Program-made: the position numbers and the translations under genes
Source of the DNA: Eutreptiella sp. 'Long Island Sound 2002'
Taxonomy: Eukaryota > Euglenozoa > Euglenophyceae > Eutreptiales > Eutreptiaceae
DNA length: 64,000 nt
NCBI GenBank assembly: GCA_964036045.1
Contig: OZ038379.1
Location: forward strand, 181,428,436 to 181,492,435
Reading direction: 5' to 3'
Notes under the pieces: generated by a model
Told to the model about the DNA's origin: nothing
The model's input: the letters and a program-made list of their open reading frames with translations, nothing else
The model's database searches: none
In this document: positions 55,401-64,000 of the stretch, one piece after another
Layout: each line of letters starts with the position of its first letter
Position numbering within the stretch: position 1 is the first letter of the stretch

Positions 55401-57358
55401 CTCTGGGCCACTGGAACTGGAAGTGGAACCAGGCCAGAGGGAACTACTCCACCTATGAGCAGGAACTGCTCGCGGGTATGCTGGTGCTATCCTCACAAGC
55501 ACGACTGTTGGGGAGTAACCCTGTGGTCTGGCTATGCGACCAAGAACCGGTCCGCAGTTTCCAGAAGGGCCCCCCACCTGAGAAGGCCAAGCTACGTCGC
55601 TGGTGGACCTACCTCAGTCAACTACGGCTGACGGTACACCATATCCAGGGAGTGAAGAACGAGTGTGCCGACTACATCAGCCGCAACAACTTCGACGCCC
55701 TGATTGGTGCCCGGTCTGAAGCGCTGGCTAAGGAAGCGTTCAGCCGTATGGACGTACACCTGGACCTGAACATGACCATGATACGCCCCCTGGATGGACT
55801 CCAACAATCGGAGTACCTACAGGAGTTTGGGGATATCTACCGGCGCCTGGAGAAACGCCTTGAACCCCTCCTGGTCAACCAAGACCAGTGGAAGCGGGAC
55901 AAGAGCTACCTCTGGCACGAGGACCGCATCGTGGTGCCTAGTGACCGAGTCCCAGCGCTGCTGAAGTGGACCCATGAGTCCAGTGGTCATGTGGGTGCTG
56001 ACCGTACCCTGAGGTTGTTCAAGCAGTGGTTCCACACTACGTGGACTGACGACCAGCTGCGGAAGACGCTCCTGCCTATCGTGGACAAGTGCCCGTGCAG
56101 GTCCTGTAAACCAGGGGATATCAGGGACAGAGGTCTCTACTCGACCCTGCCCATCCCTCACTGTGCTAACAGTGTTCTATACGTGGACTACACGGAGATG
56201 CCGAAGTTCGGGGGCTATGACTTCGCCCTCGTGGTAACCTGTGGGTTGACCAGGTTTACCAGGGTGTTCCCATGTACCAAGCACATTACCGGAGAGGAGA
56301 CTATCAAGATACTCCTGGAGGAGTGGTTTTGTGTCTATGGGGCGCCCAAGGAGATCAACTCCGATGAGGACATACGAGTACGCTCAGATACTGGTTGGTA
56401 CAAGAGGGTCCTGAGGTCCCTCAATGTCCAGGTGTCTACGGGGATTCCCTACTCTCACACGAGCAACCCCCTATGTGAGCGACAGATTCGTGTCCTGAAG
56501 GAGAACGTCAGGATATGGTGCAAAACTGAACGCACCAGAGACTGGGTGAGACTAGTCCCCGTCATATCGTTGATGATGAACTCCCAAGAGAGTTCAGCTA
56601 CTGGCTACTCGCCACATGAGCTATTCATGGGGCGCCCGGCATGGTTCCTACATGCCCCCTATCCAGAGGACACCCATTCTTCTGTGGGTGAATGGGTCCA
56701 AGAGCAACAAGCGAAGGTGGACAAGGCCAAGGCTATGCTCCAGAGAGTGAGGGAGCGTCAGTGGAACAAGAAGAACAAGCACCGTGTACCGGCCACCTAC
56801 CAAGAAGGGGACTGGGTGCTGGTGCACCACAGTCGACTACCCGCCTGGCCACGCTCTACCAGCGATGACCCATACTTCGGGCCGTACAAGATCCTATCTG
56901 TGGATGGACACCGTATCACCGTGCGGTGTTCTCCCCGTCTAGGGGGGACCCTGGTGTGCGCCGCTCAACACCTGAAGCGCTACCATGATCCTGAAGACCT
57001 CTGTGGGGAGGAGTGGGAGCTGAACGACGAGGAAATCGCCGCTCTGGACCTACAAGGGGCTGCCAGCCCTATGGAAGTTGAAGGTGAACTCCCCGACATG
57101 AACGCCGAGGAGATGGCTAAGGAGGGCTTCTACCTGGTGAAGTCTGTCCTACGCCACCGCTATCGCCAGGGTTGGCGCTTCCTCACCCTCTGGGAAGGGT
57201 TTGGAGTCGAAGAGGCCACCTGGGAGCCCTTCTCTGCATTTGTTCTACCTGAGGGACGCCTAAACTCAGTTCTGGTTGACTACTTGTCCCAGAACAACCT
57301 TGGTGAGTTGTTAAGGCTCGCTGAGATGCTTGCCTCCAAGAATAAAGCTAGGGACTGA
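52430..57358 (+). CDS. Pol of A-2: protease, extra domain, RT, RNase H, integrase, chromodomain (readthrough product)
   Basis: Numbering from codon 52460: aspartic protease DTGA at 18-21 and LGTDFF later; extra domain about 171-292 (VELFASDKQ, GNPRFSELGKV, VLCSPDWG); RT about 590-860 with HIDD at 775-778 in place of the usual YxDD/FxDD; RNase H beginning at D929 (TDASN) with YEQELLAGM and NECADYISRN; integrase with HESSGH...CPCRSC zinc site, D1243 (YVDYTE), D1302 (NSDED) and E1340 (PLCERQIR); chromodomain about 1553-1600 (FLTLWEGF...TWEPF). The order is that of Ty3/gypsy chromoviruses. The frame is uninterrupted, so this copy could be active. Confidence 0.93.
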   Translation, partial: RGRSGGTQDLVFWVRIRLGGREYLGVLDTGATISIVAKKILPCVSLKNTMTTAAIRMGDGHVVHSCGDCEVEVPMGSRTIAHRFYVMDTDAFDFVLGTDFFVQHSQIQSLTLQAPYLLYVDHGSGRESVPLEQSEHTSSYLRLSKEEPSNMMAASKTEDYQLLGEVLDQGLKELGYSREDLSVELFASDKQHVLDLYCSKGKNCSYKFYWPSFGMAYGNPRFSELGKVLTKVALERSRMVLCSPDWGAHGGNEYWRTLLDKLTISSVRLPDEAIYVPLGRKTPIGKPGWGSTLSVVDGSLTTIPWEDLDPTLVQAIQRESDGLALGDLKDRLRPQDAVETIPGGDEYVVTDTNAPNSPCHVPVPDGVSECGLSELPSSIHSDDETEHDAFFVQTAVEEVENAEYVAPLKPLLSMRVEDPVDEELDPRSRLREYVDSKRKLVAKKLCYAKPTRSSWPLKQGRMGDLSQLKEDLEQKITTWQREVDLKLMKSVWGAHVRTPDEDDLSEECVCEPPKACLCCHRPPEMVEQDLLYAYQGLKDATAGEESVEDHLPTSIQGASNLHSDEDMEDKIKALDPRVQKLIKTYLEVFGELPPPASCDKLVQMDLKLKPEFVGHKIRRRPYPAPKEQADEIERQIQECIDAGLVLEYKDGDYPLHCSPCFLVAKPGSTAKRLVVDYGELNKKTLNHSGSIPNMESTLEKIASCRYKTKMDKRSGFWQVDLTPNAQELLAFITPQGRVFKWKVMPFGVANAPALFQELMNKILSILRRRPKVQELISRGAQMEAHIDDVCLGTNTQEDHLILLGEFFAVCQENHTRLKLEKCEFMQETMQYLGFDVGYGWWTPAASKAKPLMDAKVRHEDPKKGLHDVRSFIGACNFYRRHIKNFTYTSAVLTDLIKKSTTWRWGPQEQQAFDELKDKVANAKCLGVPRAQGEIILVTDASNVGGGGTLFQWQALEKEEFDSAISQWGTEGLNRDGTLKHSYPDDKWVLVPLGHWNWKWNQARGNYSTYEQELLAGMLVLSSQARLLGSNPVVWLCDQEPVRSFQKGPPPEKAKLRRWWTYLSQLRLTVHHIQGVKNECADYISRNNFDALIGARSEALAKEAFSRMDVHLDLNMTMIRPLDGLQQSEYLQEFGDIYRRLEKRLEPLLVNQDQWKRDKSYLWHEDRIVVPSDRVPALLKWTHESSGHVGADRTLRLFKQWFHTTWTDDQLRKTLLPIVDKCPCRSCKPGDIRDRGLYSTLPIPHCANSVLYVDYTEMPKFGGYDFALVVTCGLTRFTRVFPCTKHITGEETIKILLEEWFCVYGAPKEINSDEDIRVRSDTGWYKRVLRSLNVQVSTGIPYSHTSNPLCERQIRVLKENVRIWCKTERTRDWVRLVPVISLMMNSQESSATGYSPHELFMGRPAWFLHAPYPEDTHSSVGEWVQEQQAKVDKAKAMLQRVRERQWNKKNKHRVPATYQEGDWVLVHHSRLPAWPRSTSDDPYFGPYKILSVDGHRITVRCSPRLGGTLVCAAQHLKRYHDPEDLCGEEWELNDEEIAALDLQGAASPMEVEGELPDMNAEEMAKEGFYLVKSVLRHRYRQGWRFLTLWEGFGVEEATWEPFSAFVLPEGRLNSVLVDYLSQNNLGELLRLAEMLASKNKARD

Positions 57359-59629
57359 ACCTTACCCTTACCTGCCAAAGCGTATGTGTGAGTGTGCTAG
57401 TCCTAAGGTCCTGAGAGCAAGCCGCAGAAGTGGTGTCCTAATTATACCCAAGTCTGCGCCCTTGCTGAACCTGGAGGGTTGGCTTATTGATGCCACGGGG
57501 TACGCCCCGGGTCTCCCCTCCCCTATGCGCCCAATTTCTGTGCTGGCGCAAAACCTTGGGGGAATACCCAGAGTGTTAATCCAGGTATTGTTTTCCCTAC
57601 CTACCTGTCTACTACAGGGAGGGGTGGCCAAAAGCTATGAAGGCATGCAAAACGCCTGTTTGCTATGTGGCCAAAAACACTAGCCTAACCCACTGTCACA
57701 GCCCACCAACCCAGCTAAAATTGCAGGAAAAGGGTGGGACAGTGACACGCCCCCTACAGGTCCTACACACCCTACAGTGGCACCATCCTGGTGGGCGAGC
57801 GCTGGGCAACTGGCTCTAGCCCCCACGCAGGACTACCACTCCTACACGCACACTCTACTTGGCGTTGCGAAGAGGAAGTTCTCGAGGGTCCTAGCGACCC
57901 ACCTGTGAAATGACAAGAGAACACAGCGCTACTAAGCAACTGTGGCCTCACAGGGGACGCCACAACGCGTTTCCCCTGCAAGGGCTTGGAGGGAAGGAGT
58001 GCTCTCGTGTGCAAAGCGCAGATGTCGATGAAGTCGGACTCCCTGCTCTGCCACAGGCGGAGCGGAGTTACTTGTTTGTGTGAGCTGCGCCCCTGTTTAG
58101 CAGGGCATAAAAAAATGCTGCTGCACCACTCACCCTACCTGCCCACCTGTAAAACAAAGGCAAATGAAAGGGCGTTTGCGGCGGAGGAACCAAGGCACAC
58201 TCCAGGTATTATACCCTTCTCAGTGTGCCCTATAATACGCTGTCCGCAAACACGCTGCATGGAGCAGCTACCCTTATCAAGCAAGCAAGCGTTAAGGGAC
58301 TCCTCAGGTTCTCTTAAAGAACGTACCGAGGAGCCCCTGGGTAGCCTAAACAAGGTTTACCGTGCGCACTTCGCGTGGCCTACCCTTTAATGCGCGTGTG
58401 CATGCACGACTATGCACGATCACGTGGGCAAACCTGCCCATCTCCACAACAAGCTTGACTCCACCAGGGGGTGGCCCCGCCTGGGCGTACCTACCTTACC
58501 TACCGCTGGGAAGTGAAGCAAGGAGAGAAAACAAAAGGGGCGCACGCGAAGAACGTTGCTATGCATTTGTGTGTATGACTAATCACCCTGATCTGACCGC
58601 TAATCATCTGCAATCTTTCTAATCAATCCCTCTACCGCGTCCTATCGTGGTTATCGTTGTTAACGCTGCTACACGACTCGGTCACGGAGACTCGAGACGA
58701 GCAATGTGTATGCGGCATGCAAGACGAGCATACCTGTAGTTTATACCTGATTCATTGAAGTCTTTTCAATTGATTTTCGAATTCTTGAATTTTTGAAGCT
58801 TCTATTAGTGTGGGTGGAATTTGTATGTTTGTTTATTAATATGTGTCTCGTCATTTTCAAGACTACGTGATACATACGTTTATAATTCCATTATTTTTCC
58901 ATTTTCCGGCGCTTCGCTAGGAGCCGCTCCTGCGCGCCGCCATTTTATGCGTATGAATTTCTGGACTTAAAAAATCCAGAGATGACTATAATTTCTATAA
59001 AAATGTGCTGAAGATGCACAATTGGATTCTGCTCAGGTGTGTCGTTTCAGAAAAATTCTGCGCCGTCATTTGACGGATTTTGGTGTCGTCGCTTCGTTTT
59101 TGCGTGGATTCGTCCATAATTCTCCCATTCCTGCCTCTGCAGATACCCACGCGCAGCCTCGCTGAGTAGGCCGTGTTTGGGCCGAAACGCAGGTGCCTGG
59201 AGAGACTGAGCAGAACCAAGACCCCACCAAGGGGCAAATTAATTTCTTTTCGACTCCCTACGCCCTAAGACAGGTCACAGGTCGCCAGCAGGTTTACGAG
59301 AACCCACGCGAGTGTGTATAATGTGTCTTGCGTTTGGGTTGTGTCGACGCTGCGTCTTGGAGGAAGGGATGCATATGCACATGTTTGGCATGCTCCCAAT
59401 CTAACCCAACCAAGCCACAGGAGCCCCGGCAGCGCCAAGAGCGCTGAGTCTTCTGTAGGAAACTGTACAATCAGAGCAGCAAAAGGACGCCAGCCATGGT
59501 GAGCGCCCATTTTCCAGTGTGAGGGAGACTGTGGGTATTTTAAAGTAGATGTGGAAACCAAGGAAAGGCCAAGAAAAATTCCCTTTTTCCTAAAATGCGA
59601 CAGTGGTGGCCACCACAGCACAAGGGGGG
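57359..59629 (+). other. 3' UTR of A-2 with polypurine tract
   Basis: 2.27 kb homologous to the A-1 3' UTR, non-coding as far as I can judge. AAGGGGGG at 59622-59629 precedes the 3' LTR. Confidence 0.8.
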
Positions 59630-60446
59630 AGTAAGAAAAAGTGCTTTTCCATTGCTTTGGGACATACTCTAGTTGTATTAGAGATGCACTGAGCATCCAT
59701 GCATTTTTATCTTAGTATTGGTCCAGCCAAAAGTGGTGATAACACATTTTGACCTATGGAACCAAACACCCAATCAGGATATGGAGTGGACCCCTTAATC
59801 CCCTTTCAATCAGAAGTAAAACATCTTTTCCTGAGTTGACTGAGCACTGACATACCTAAGGTAGAGCCTATGAATTTATCTATGTTTTTCCATGAATACT
59901 TATCTGCCCTAGTGGTATGCACCATAGGGGGTTAGGCACCTCTTTTTGAGAGGTCCTGGGTTCAATTCCCGGTCAGCCTAACTAAGTAGGAAGATCCCAA
60001 CTGAGTAGGAAGATCCCATGTGACATGGCAGTGACCTCATCGCCACATACCATGCCACCTCAGCACATATGGGACCCAAAACAAAGAGTGCACATCTCCT
60101 AAGATGGCACTATGGAGAGAGAGTGATCCTGAGGCAGTTTTCTAACTCTTTTCCCAAAACATTTCAGCTATCTCTGTGAATATGCATTCATTTGTATCCT
60201 GAGTTGCAGTTTCTGTGAATACCTAATCATCTTTCACTGTTTACACTGCAGCCCTTCATGCTTTGATCCTGAATTACCTTCTCCTTGCATACTATTGGCT
60301 TGGGCTATCCTGAATTGAGTTGGCTTTACTGTATTTCAACAAACAAAAGCTTTTCATCATCCAAAACCAGCAGCAGGACACCCTACAGCAACAACAAGCA
60401 GCAGGAGAAGCAAAAACACAGTGCTGAAAACACTATAAACTTTTCT
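59630..60446 (+). repeat. 3' LTR of A-2
   Basis: 817 bp, apparently identical to the 5' LTR. It is followed by CGTGG and the resumed LTR of element B. Confidence 0.95.
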
Positions 60447-61331
60447 CGTGGCACACGAGGCCTCACAAAATTAGGTCTCAAATTCATGAGTTGACTTGTG
60501 AAGCATGTCATGTACATAACCGGAAGGGTTTCGGAGCCAATGATGGGATATTCTTGGGCATGGACCTTTGGTCTATATCACCCTTGTATATTACTTTCCG
60601 GTTTGACACATGCATGGAGCATTTGGGTAATTGCCGTATGCATTTTTGAGTATATTATTGAATATTGAGCACTATGGTGTGTTTTGCCTGATTTTGTTAG
60701 GTTGTGAGGTCATCTTCATGGGGCAGTTCTCCAAGCCCATTCGACTCCAAGTCCAACCGAGGTTATGTCAGGGTAGGGCATGGTCCTGAGTGCCACTCTA
60801 GGCCATGACACGCCACCTCCCCTATTGGGCTAGGATTTAGAGGCTTGGGAGTGAACACATTTTTGGGGTTTATGAAGTGACTTTTGACACATGGCATTTA
60901 GCCATCATATTTGACTCGGTTCAGGGCATCATGTTGGTGAGTCAAGGGAAGGTCTTGAGTCCAGGGAATGAGGGGTCTATGGCCGTGATTGGGTACGTTT
61001 CCATCTTTCCCCAACTTTGCTTGATATGTATTCATATGCCAATTTCAGGGCTTTCCTCTTTGGTGCAATTCTTGTACATGCCCGCCACCGTGAGACAATC
61101 GGTCCGCTGAACGGAAGCCCGCAGTGTGGATTGGATTGTGGATTGGGCTATTGCTGTATTGGTGGGATCTGGTTGCTGTTCAGGGTTGAAGGAGGATTAC
61201 ATTTTCTATATTTTTGGATTTTGGACCCTGGAATTTGAGGAATGCAATCACTGATCCGGAGTAAATCAGCAGGGGTAACAGGCGGAAGGGGCACAGCGGG
61301 GGCCGGTCCTGGTAGGGACCTTCTTTATTCA

Positions 61332-62296
61332 CTCCTTGGTACGTTCTTTAAGAGAACCTGAGGAGTCCCTTAAGGCTTGCTTGCTTGACAGGGCGTGTTT
61401 GCGGACAGTGTATTATAGGTCACACTGAGAAGCGTATAATACGTGGAGTTTGGCTTGGTTCCTCCGCCGCAAACACCGCTTCATTTGCCTTTGCTTTACA
61501 GGTGGGCAGGTAGGCTGATTGGTGCAGCAGCATACCATTTTTTTCCTGCCCTGCTAAACAAGGGCGCAGATCACACAAACAAATAACTCCGCCTCTGCCT
61601 GTGGCAGAGCAGGGAGTCCGACTCCATCGACATCTGCGCCGTGCACGCAAAAAGAGCACCTCTTCCCTCCAAGCCCTAGCAGGGGAAACGCGTTGTGGCG
61701 TCCCCTGTTAGGCCACAGTTGCTTAGCAGCGCTGTGTTCTCTTGTCTTCTTCACAGGAGGGTCATTAGGACCCACGACGTGTTCTTCAACCACACCCAGT
61801 AGAGTGTGCGTGTAGGAGTGGTAGTCCTGAGTGGGGGCTTGAGCCAGTTGCAGAAGTGCTCGCCCACCAGGATGGTGCCACTGTAGGGTGTGTAGGACAT
61901 GTAGTGCGTGTGTCACTGTCCCACCCGTTTCCTGCAATTTTAGCAGGGTTGGTGGGCTGTGGCAGTGGTTAGGTCAGTGTTTTGGCCACTTAGCAAAACG
62001 GCGTTTTCATGCCTTCATAGCTTTTGGCCACCCCTCCCTGTAGTAGACAGATAGGTAGGGAAAACAATACCTGGATTAGCACGCTGGGTATTCCCCCAAG
62101 GTTTTGCGCCAGCACAGAAATTGGGCGCTTAGGGGAGGGGAGACTCGGGGCGTACCCCGCGGCATCAATAAGCCAACCCTCCAGGTTTAGCAAGCGTGCA
62201 GACTTGGGTATAATTTGGACACCACTTCTGCGGCTTGCTCTCAGGACCTTAGGAATAGCACACTCACACATACGCTTTGGCAGGTAATGGTAAGGT
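61332..62296 (-). other. Element A-0 3' UTR, proximal part
   Basis: Reverse complement of the A-1 3' UTR at about 37076-38035. It ends at the element B insertion point. Confidence 0.85.
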
Positions 62297-62934
62297 TCAG
62301 TCCCTAGCTTTAGTCTTGGAGGCAAGCGTCTCAGCGAGCCTCAGCAACTCACCAAGGTTGTTCTGGGACAAGTAGTCAACCAGAACTGAGTTTAGGCGTC
62401 CCTCAGGTAGAACAAACGCAGAGAAGGGCTCCCAGGTGGCCTCTTCGACCCCAAACCCTTCCCAGAGGGTGAGGAAGCGCCAACCCTGGCGATAGCGGTG
62501 GCGTAGGACAGACTTCACCAGGTAGAAGCCCTCCTTAGCCATCTCCTCGGCGTTCATGTCGGGGAGTTCACCTTCAACTTCCATAGGGCTGGCAGCCCCT
62601 TGTAGGTCCAGAGCGGCGATTTCCTCGTCGTTCAGCTCCCACTCCTCCCCACATCGGTCTTCAGGATCATAGTAACGCTTCAGGTGTTGAGCAGCGCACA
62701 CCAGGGTCCCCCCTAGACGGGGAGAACACCGCACGCTGATACGGTGTCCATCCACTGATAGAATCTTGTACGGCCTGAAGTATGGGTCATCGCTGGTAGA
62801 GCGTGGCCAGGCGGGTAGTCGACTGTGGTGCACCAGCACCCAGTCCCCCTCTTGGTAGGTGGCCGGTACTCGGTGCTTATTCTTCTTGTTCCACTGACAC
62901 TCCCTCACTCTCTGGAGCATAGCCTTGGCCTTGT

Positions 62935-62956
62935 CCACCTTGGCTTGTTGCTCTTG
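62935..62956 (+). other. 22-bp target-site duplication, left copy
   Basis: CCACCTTGGCTTGTTGCTCTTG in two parts (CCACCTTGGC + TTGTTGCTCTTG), repeated exactly at 63182-63203. In intact family A copies this sequence occurs once. Confidence 0.92.
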
Positions 62957-63181
62957 CTGCGAATTGAGGCACTGACCGGGGAGTGGCGAAACGGGGACGC
63001 CGGGGAAGGACAGGGCTCCGAGCTATGTGAACCCGGGGGACTCCGCCACCAGGTAGGAGGTGCGTCTTGGAGGGCCCCCCACTAAGGCCCGGTGGGGAGG
63101 ATATCACCTGGCCCGACCAGGTGGCCCCCCGGGGCCGAAAGGCGTCTAGTACCCGCAAAATCAAACCTCAAACCTCAAACC
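62957..63181 (+). mobile_element. 225-bp SINE-like insertion in A-0 integrase
   Basis: Bounded by a 22-bp target duplication. It starts CTGCGAATTGAGGC and ends with a TCAAACC repeat tail (AATCAAACCTCAAACC...). The body is GC-rich with a palindrome CACCTGGCCCGACCAGGTGG near 63107. The long duplication and short-repeat tail are typical of target-primed reverse transcription, so this is a SINE or a 5'-truncated LINE end. No clear Pol III boxes were identified. Confidence 0.8.
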
Positions 63182-64000
63182 CCACCTTGGCTTGTTGCTC
63201 TTGGACCCATTCACCCACAGAAGAATGGGTGTCCTCTGGATAGGGGGCATGTAGGAACCATGCCGGGCGCCCTAGGAATAGCTCATGGGGCGAGTAGCCA
63301 GTAACTGAACTCTCTTGGGAGTTCATCATCAAGGATATGACGGGGAGTAGTCTCACCCAGTCTCTGGTGCGTTCAGTTTTGCACCATATCCGTACATTCT
63401 CCTTCAGGACACGGATCTGTCGCTCACATAGGGGGTTGCTCGTGTGAGAGTAGGGAATCCCCGTAGACACCTGGACATTGAGGGATCTCAGGACCCTCTT
63501 GTACCAGCCAGTATCTGAGCGTACTCGTACGTCCTCATCGGAGTTGATCTCTTTGGGCGCCCCATAGACACAAAACCACTCCTCCAGGAGTATCTTGATA
63601 GTCTCCTCTCCGGTAATGTGCTTGCTACATGGGAACACCCTGGTAAACCTGGTCAACCCACAGGTTACCACGAGGGCGAAGTCATAGCCCCCGAACTTCG
63701 GCATCTCCGTGTAGTCCACGTATAGAACACTGTTAGCACAGTGAGGAAGGGGCAGGGTCAAGTAGAGACCTCTGTCCCTGATATCCCCTGGTTTGCAGGA
63801 CCTGCACGGGCACTTGTCCACGATAGGCTGGAGGCTTTTCCGCAGTTGGTCGTCAGTCCACGTAGTGTGGAACCAGTGCTTGAACAGCCTCAGGGTACGG
63901 TCAGCACCCACATGACCGCTGGACTCATGGGTCCACTTCAGCAGCGCTGGGACTCGGTCACTAGGCACCACGATGCGGTCCTCGTGCCAGAGGTAGCTCT

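Larger units (their letters stand above)
49013..60446 (+). mobile_element. Family A retrotransposon A-2, structurally intact and young
   Basis: This 11,434-bp element has two 817-bp LTRs (49013-49829 and 59630-60446) in which I found no difference by eye, intact gag and pol frames, a primer site and a polypurine tract. CGTGG flanks it at 49008-49012 and 60447-60451. The intact target is preserved in the other LTR of element B near 26810. Confidence 0.95.
25326..61331 (+). mobile_element. Family B chromodomain LTR retrotransposon, itself interrupted by A-1 and A-2
   Basis: It has LTRs of about 2.36 kb (25326-27687, and 47521-49012 continued at 60452-61331), a tRNA-iMet-type primer site, gag, pol and a polypurine tract. 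It is inserted in A-0: sequence before it (...GGGGCTCC) and after it (CTCCTTGGTACG) rejoin to the family A sequence, with CTCC on both sides. The 3' LTR looks like TG...CA (TGAAGCC...TTATTCA). The 5' LTR seems to lack a few bases at each end, so exact borders are uncertain by up to 7 nt. Without nested elements it is about 13 kb. Confidence 0.85.
47521..61331 (+). repeat. 3' LTR of element B, split by A-2
   Basis: Part one is 47521-49012 and part two 60452-61331. CGTGG at 49008-49012 is duplicated at 60447-60451 by the A-2 insertion. Joined, it is collinear with the 5' LTR, differing by scattered substitutions. Confidence 0.9.
17908..64000 (-). mobile_element. Family A retrotransposon A-0 (minus strand, outermost and oldest layer, fragmented by nested insertions)
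   Basis: Read on the minus strand, the right edge holds integrase and chromodomain (64000-62297) and then 3' UTR to about 61332. The 3' UTR resumes at 25325 and runs to 24539, then 22877-22677, then 18999-18696, followed by the polypurine tract and the 3' LTR (18687-17908). Each gap is another insertion. The pieces are collinear with the 3' part of elements A-1 and A-2. The 5' LTR, gag and most of pol lie beyond the right edge. Confidence 0.85.
62297..64000 (-). pseudogene. pol of A-0 (integrase and chromodomain), partial, split by a SINE-like insert
   Basis: On the minus strand the frame enters from the right edge (SYLWHEDRIVVP) and reads the integrase zinc site (HESSGH...CPCRSC), YVDYTE, NSDEDVRVR and PLCERQIR, then QEQQAKV up to the insert at 63181. 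After the insert it continues VDKAKAMLQRV to the chromodomain (FLTLWEGF...TWEPF) and ends ...KTKARD at 62297. The insert with its target duplication breaks the frame. The sequence is very close to A-2. Confidence 0.88.

Overview
This is eukaryotic genomic DNA. Evidence: many GT-AG introns, meiotic and endosomal protein families, tRNA-primed LTR retrotransposons and no operon organisation. Intron-dense genes with tiny exons, mixed base composition and a pile of chromodomain-bearing Ty3/gypsy-type elements suggest a unicellular alga or other protist. I cannot assign the lineage from the sequence alone.

Left third (1-17907), host genes: a JmjC/cupin oxygenase gene on the minus strand (start at 2440, running off the left edge, one 1.6-kb intron seen), a 5-kb spacer with a GATCC-rich inverted-repeat cluster, then a complete DMC1 meiotic recombinase gene on the plus strand. 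I reconstructed DMC1 as 15 exons (7402-13444, 346 codons plus stop, all introns GT-AG, every phase consistent), including a 13-nt and a 24-nt exon. Tandem-repeat-rich spacer follows.

Right two thirds (17908-64000), a nested retrotransposon stack. I call the two element families A (LTR about 0.8 kb) and B (LTR about 2.4 kb). The oldest layer, A-0, lies on the minus strand: its 3' LTR is at 17908-18687, its 3' UTR continues in pieces to 25325, and the rest resumes at about 61332 and runs off the right edge. Element B (plus, about 25326-61331) is inserted in A-0. Element A-1 (28768-40114, 5-bp duplication TGGAT) is inserted in the gag gene of B, and element A-2 (49013-60446, duplication CGTGG) is inserted in the 3' LTR of B. 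A-0 also carries a 3.7-kb insertion with short terminal inverted repeats (19000-22676), a 1.7-kb insertion holding one intact exon of an RME-8/DNAJC13-like host gene (23629-24054), and a 225-bp SINE-like insertion with a 22-bp target duplication (62957-63181).

Both families encode Gag, protease, an extra domain, RT, RNase H, integrase and a chromodomain. In both, gag and pol are in the same frame separated by one stop codon (TGA-CGG in family A, TAG-AGG in B), which points to stop-codon readthrough. Both appear primed by initiator tRNA-Met. A-2 has LTRs in which I see no difference and intact frames, so it is the youngest and possibly still competent. A-1 pol has two 1-nt deletions and B pol has one premature stop. 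Family A LTRs contain a tRNA-like segment with A-box and B-box-like sequences.
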